Assembly (NCBI GenBank): GCA_902470915.1
Contig: CABRIB010000007.1
Location: 1 to 34,945 of the forward strand
Origin: an uncultured Collinsella sp.
GTDB taxonomy: Bacteria; Actinomycetota; Coriobacteriia; Coriobacteriales; Coriobacteriaceae
Length of the DNA stretch: 34,945 bases
Direction: 5' to 3'
Shown: piece by piece, positions 24,942 through 34,945 of the stretch
Numbering within the stretch: position 1 is the stretch's first letter
Layout of the letters: every line of letters begins with the position of its first letter
Program-made: the position numbers and the translations under genes
Notes under the pieces: generated by a model
Seen by the model: the letters and a program-made list of their open reading frames with translations, nothing else
What the model was told of the DNA's origin: nothing
Database searches by the model: none

Positions 24942-25415
24942 TTACCAACGATAGTGAGAAAACGCGCGGTTGGCCTCGGCCATCTTGAAGACGTCCTCAC
25001 GCTTCTTGACGGAAGCGCCCAGGCCGTTGGAGGCGTCGAGGATCTCGTTGGCGAGACGCTCGGCCATGGTCTTCTCCTTGCGAGCGCGGGAGAAGTTGAC
25101 GATCCAGCGGATACCCAGAGCGGTGGAACGACGGGAGTTGACCTCCATCGGGACCTGATAGGTAGCGCCACCGACACGCTTGGGCTTAACCTCGAGCGTG
25201 GGCTTGACGTTGTCCATAGCCTTCTTGAAGGTAGCGAGAGCGTCGCCACCCTCGGACTTCTCGGCAACGATCTCGAAAGCGGTGTAAACGATGCGCTCAG
25301 CGGTGGCCTTCTTGCCGTCAAGAAGGACCTTGTTGATGAGCTGAGTCACCAGGCGGTTGTTGTAAACGGCGTCAGGCTGAACCTCACGACGATTAGCTGC
25401 TGCACGACGCGGCAT
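24942..25415 (-). CDS. rpsG: 30S ribosomal protein S7 (uS7)
   Basis: A 157-residue S7: MPRRAAANRREVQPDAVYNN, NKVLLDGKKATAERIVYTAF, VKPTLEVKPKRVGGATYQVP, MEVNSRRSTALGIRWIVNFS, and AEANRAFSHYRW. It nucleates assembly of the small-subunit head. It begins 73 nt after rpsL and precedes fusA. The ATG follows AAGGAG. In Escherichia coli S7 represses the str operon; that site was not identified here. Confidence 0.97.
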   Translation of the reverse strand: MPRRAAANRREVQPDAVYNNRLVTQLINKVLLDGKKATAERIVYTAFEIVAEKSEGGDALATFKKAMDNVKPTLEVKPKRVGGATYQVPMEVNSRRSTALGIRWIVNFSRARKEKTMAERLANEILDASNGLGASVKKREDVFKMAEANRAFSHYRW

Positions 25416-25488
25416 GTGAAATCTCCTTAAGTGTCTACCGTGCGGCGCTTAGGCGGCACACGGCGAAAGTATCAAAACGTTATCTGGC

Positions 25489-25866
25489 TTATTTGGCCTT
25501 GGGGCGCTTAGCACCGTACTTGGAACGGGCCTGCATACGGTTCTGGACCGGAGCAGCGTCGTAGGCGCCACGGATGACGTGATAACGGACACCAGGGAGG
25601 TCACGGACACGACCGCCGCGGACGAGCACGATGGAGTGCTCCTGCAGGTTGTGGCCCTCACCCGGGATGTAAGCAGTAACTTCGATGCCGTTGACGAGGC
25701 GAACACGGGCAACCTTACGAAGAGCCGAGTTCGGCTTCTTGGGGCTCGTGGTGAAGACGCGGGTGCACACGCCGCGCTTCTGGGAGTTGTGCTGCAGAGC
25801 AGCGTTCTTGGACTTCTTGGGCACGGAACGACGGCCCTGGCGAACCAGCTGGTTAATAGTAGGCAA
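25489..25866 (-). CDS. rpsL: 30S ribosomal protein S12 (uS12)
   Basis: A 125-residue S12: MPTINQLVRQGRRSVPKKSK, then VFTTSPKKPNSALRKVARVR with Lys43, and LVRGGRVRDLPGVRYHVIRG. S12 monitors codon-anticodon pairing in the A site. Position 88 is Arg (codon CGT, 25603-25605), where Escherichia coli and Mycobacterium tuberculosis have Lys (numbered 87 and 88). Ser replaces Thr in the TTxPKKPN motif. A strong promoter lies about 95-120 bp upstream, and rpsL opens the operon. Confidence 0.97.
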   Translation of the reverse strand: MPTINQLVRQGRRSVPKKSKNAALQHNSQKRGVCTRVFTTSPKKPNSALRKVARVRLVNGIEVTAYIPGEGHNLQEHSIVLVRGGRVRDLPGVRYHVIRGAYDAAPVQNRMQARSKYGAKRPKAK

Positions 25867-25959
25867 AGCGTACTCCTTCTCGAATGATTCCAGCTTTCTG
25901 TAAAGTGCAACGGCTTGAATCGAGGGGTCAGCATCCCCCTACGAAACACGCAGTTCGAT

Positions 25960-25988
25960 AGGATACGTGGCGTTAGCTGTGCCGTCAA
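25960..25988 (-). promoter_or_regulatory. Promoter of the rpsL-rpsG-fusA-rpsJ operon
   Basis: On the minus strand a -35 TTGACG (25983-25988), a 17-bp spacer and a -10 TATCCT (25960-25965) form a near-consensus vegetative promoter. Transcription would start near 25953, giving a leader of about 85 nt. It sits below the long-hairpin element at 26072-26212, so that element would not be in this transcript. Confidence 0.75.
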
Positions 25989-26040
25989 CAGACCACGCCG
26001 CCGGGCGTATCCCAAAATGGGCACATTTCCGCAAACCCTA

Positions 26041-26063
26041 CACAAAAGGAATCCCCTTTTGTG
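26041..26063. terminator. Hairpin between the long-hairpin element and the rpsL promoter
   Basis: CACAAAAGG (26041-26049) pairs exactly with CCTTTTGTG (26055-26063) around AATCC. No T-run follows on either strand, so it may be an insulating or weakly terminating hairpin. Confidence 0.45.
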
Positions 26064-26071
26064 CGCAGGGG

Positions 26072-26212
26072 CGGATTCCCGGGCCGGGCGGCCTGCGGTT
26101 TTAGTTTGCTGCTCTACAGTCCTGGCTCGCACGGAGGCCACATTAAGTGGTCTCCGGCTCGTGCGGAACTCGCGACAAACTTAAACAGCGGGCGGCCCGT
26201 TCCGGGAATCCG
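26072..26212. repeat. Long-hairpin intergenic element, copy 2
   Basis: The core is CTGCTCTACAGTCCTG (26109-26124), an apical stem GGAGGCCAC/GTGGTCTCC (26133-26141/26147-26155) with loop ATTAA, then GTGCGGAACTCGCGA (26161-26175), flanked by AGTTTG and CAAACTTAA. Outer arms (26072-26108 with 26176-26212) are complementary but imperfect; the tips CGGATTCCCGG and CCGGGAATCCG match exactly. The arms differ wholly in sequence from copy 1 (8803-8939). It lies between the rpoC terminator and the rpsL promoter. Confidence 0.75.
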
Positions 26213-26241
26213 ACGTACTCGTCGGGGCAACGTTCCTCACC

Positions 26242-26278
26242 AAAAAAGACCCGCTTCCCTGTTGGGAAACGGGTCTTT
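26242..26278 (-). terminator. Terminator of the rpoB-rpoC operon
   Basis: AAAGACCCG (26245-26253) pairs with CGGGTCTTT (26270-26278), extended inward by TTCCC/GGGAA across one mismatch. On the minus strand a six-T run follows. It lies 26 nt after the rpoC stop and should fully end the RNA polymerase transcript. Confidence 0.92.
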
Positions 26279-26304
26279 GGAAGGGCGGTTAACGTACTAG
26301 GAAG

Positions 26305-30783
<4,479 letters not shown>

Positions 30784-30789
30784 AGTCAA

Positions 30790-34281
<3,492 letters not shown>

Positions 34282-34354
34282 CAGGTTTTTCCTCCTTCAC
34301 GGAAATGCTCGGTGGGTTGGCGAGGCATAGCTTCGCCAGTTATCGCAACCTAAT

Positions 34355-34382
34355 AGTTTATCAGGTACCGACCGTTGGGCAA
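34355..34382 (-). promoter_or_regulatory. Probable promoter of rpoB-rpoC
   Basis: On the minus strand -35 TTGCCC (34377-34382), a 16-bp spacer and -10 TAAACT (34355-34360). The transcript would start near 34348 with a leader of about 65 nt that has a hairpin TGGCGA/TCGCCA (34318-34338). In many bacteria rpoB follows rplJ-rplL; here nothing ribosomal lies upstream, only a terminator and the galU-like gene. Confidence 0.6.
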
Positions 34383-34459
34383 GAAAAGCCTTGACGCGAT
34401 TGAGTTTTTGGAGTAGCAAAGTTTTTCGACAGAAAATGCGCAGGTAGATGCATGTATAT

Positions 34460-34473
34460 CGAACACCTGTTCA
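34460..34473. promoter_or_regulatory. SOS-box-like palindrome
   Basis: CGAACACCTGTTCA matches the Gram-positive LexA box pattern CGAAC-N4-GTTCG at all but the last base. A related inverted repeat, CTGTTCA/TGAACAG (34467-34473 and 34485-34491), overlaps it. It lies about 180 bp upstream of rpoB and no SOS gene is adjacent, so function is doubtful. Confidence 0.35.
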
Positions 34474-34514
34474 TATATTTTCTGTGAACAGAGAGTCGGC
34501 AATCGCAGCTCTTA

Positions 34515-34548
34515 TAAAAAACGGGCGCGAACCGAGGTCCGCGCCCGT
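34515..34548 (-). terminator. Terminator of the galU-like gene
   Basis: ACGGGCGCG (34521-34529) pairs with CGCGCCCGT (34540-34548). On the minus strand it is followed by TTTTTTATAAG. It lies about 20 nt after the stop codon of the partial gene upstream of rpoB. Confidence 0.9.
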
Positions 34549-34568
34549 AAATGTCGATGCCCGAAGGC

Positions 34569-34896
34569 TTACTTGCGCATCAATCCGCCGCGCTCGTCGA
34601 TGGCGTCCCAGAAGGCACTGGCAAAGCGGGGGTCACTTGCAGCCATGAGGGCGTTGGTGGCCATCCAGCCAGAGGGAGTGCCGGTGTCGTAGCCCGACAG
34701 CGGGTCGATGACGACGGCATACATGGCCTCGCGATCGAGCGAACGGGCCATTGCGTCGGTGAGCTGGATCTCGCCGCCCTTGCCGGCCTGCTGATCTGCC
34801 AGCAGGTCCATGACCAGCGGGCTCAGCAGATAGCGGCCGACGATGTACAGGTTGGACGGAGCAGCCTCGGGAGCGGGCTTCTCGACCAGACCGCCG
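34569..34896 (-). CDS. galU: UTP--glucose-1-phosphate uridylyltransferase, C-terminal part (cut by contig end)
   Basis: About 108 residues of the C-terminus of a GalU-type nucleotidyltransferase. Read from the contig end: GGLVEKPAPEAAPSNLYIVG, then RYLLSPLVMDLLADQ, GEIQLTDAMARSL and GYDTGTPSGWMATNALMAAS. LVEKP, GRYLL and EIQLTDA are family motifs. Such enzymes make UDP-glucose for cell-surface polymers. The N-terminal two thirds are missing because the sequence ends at the adaptor, not because the gene is broken. An ATG inside at 34811 is not the true start. The terminator at 34515 ends it. Confidence 0.8.
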
Positions 34897-34897
34897 A

Positions 34898-34945
34898 CTG
34901 TCTCTTATACACATCTGACGCTGCCGACGATACTCCTTGTGTAGA
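34898..34945 (-). other. Nextera/Tn5 sequencing adaptor (artefact)
   Basis: The reverse complement of the left-end adaptor: mosaic end CTGTCTCTTATACACATCT (34898-34916), adaptor (34917-34930), index TACTCCTT (34931-34938) and flow-cell sequence to the end. A short frame beginning MCIRDS here is an adaptor-derived false protein. Confidence 0.98.

Noticed and set aside
34633..34914. 93-residue ORF beginning MCIRDS
   Set aside because: Its start lies in the adaptor and the rest is the wrong frame of the galU-like gene.

Overview
The window reads as a contig from a high-GC, gut-type member of the Coriobacteriia (Actinomycetota). Collinsella is my best guess, from protein character, codon use, and a Gram-positive-style FabK fatty-acid cluster next to actinobacterial-type RNA polymerase genes. 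The genus is inferred, not proven. Both contig ends are not biology: bases 1-44 and 34898-34945 are Illumina Nextera i5 adaptor, with the same 8-base index and Tn5 mosaic end at each end. Native sequence is about 45-34897.

Layout, left to right. (1) 45-406: a palindromic repeat array, a terminator and a small hairpin repeat. (2) 407-2236: a two-gene minus-strand operon (Gfo/Idh/MocA oxidoreductase, then a DeoR-type regulator), preceded by a helically phased cluster of TGCGCA sites and, further up, a set of small hairpins with similar loops (2499-2679). (3) 2689-8535: a minus-strand ribosomal protein operon in the order rplC-rplD-rplW-rplB-rpsS-rplV-rpsC-rplP-rpmC-rpsQ-rplN-rplX, ending at a strong terminator. 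(4) 8803-8939: a long perfect hairpin element. (5) 8984-12169: a histidine phosphatase, a cation diffusion facilitator and an orphan PTS EIIC. (6) 12210-21383: a complete type II fatty-acid synthesis operon, fabH-acpP-fabK-fabD-fabG-fabF-accB-fabZ-accC-accDA (minus strand), with the biotin ligase birA divergent on the plus strand. (7) 22453-25866: rpsL-rpsG-fusA-rpsJ (minus strand, no tuf). (8) 26072-26212: a second copy of the long hairpin element. (9) 26305-34281: rpoB-rpoC. (10) the 3-prime end of a galU-like gene, cut by the contig end.

How it works together. The locus is a core gene-expression block (RNA polymerase, ribosomal proteins, EF-G) with a fatty-acid module set between rpsJ and rplC, which are neighbours in most bacteria. 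birA supplies the biotin ligase for AccB made by the divergent operon, and the gap between them carries two near-identical candidate operators.

Most notable observations: an RNA polymerase beta-prime subunit whose C-terminal extension looks like the alpha-subunit CTD and keeps its key DNA-contact residues; non-consensus residues in its bridge helix and trigger loop; a two-copy intergenic long-hairpin element with an identical core, compensatory base changes and unrelated self-complementary arms, placed upstream of both ribosomal operons; an alternating six-site palindromic array; a structured gap between rpsQ and rplN; and a natural Arg at S12 position 88, a site linked to streptomycin resistance.
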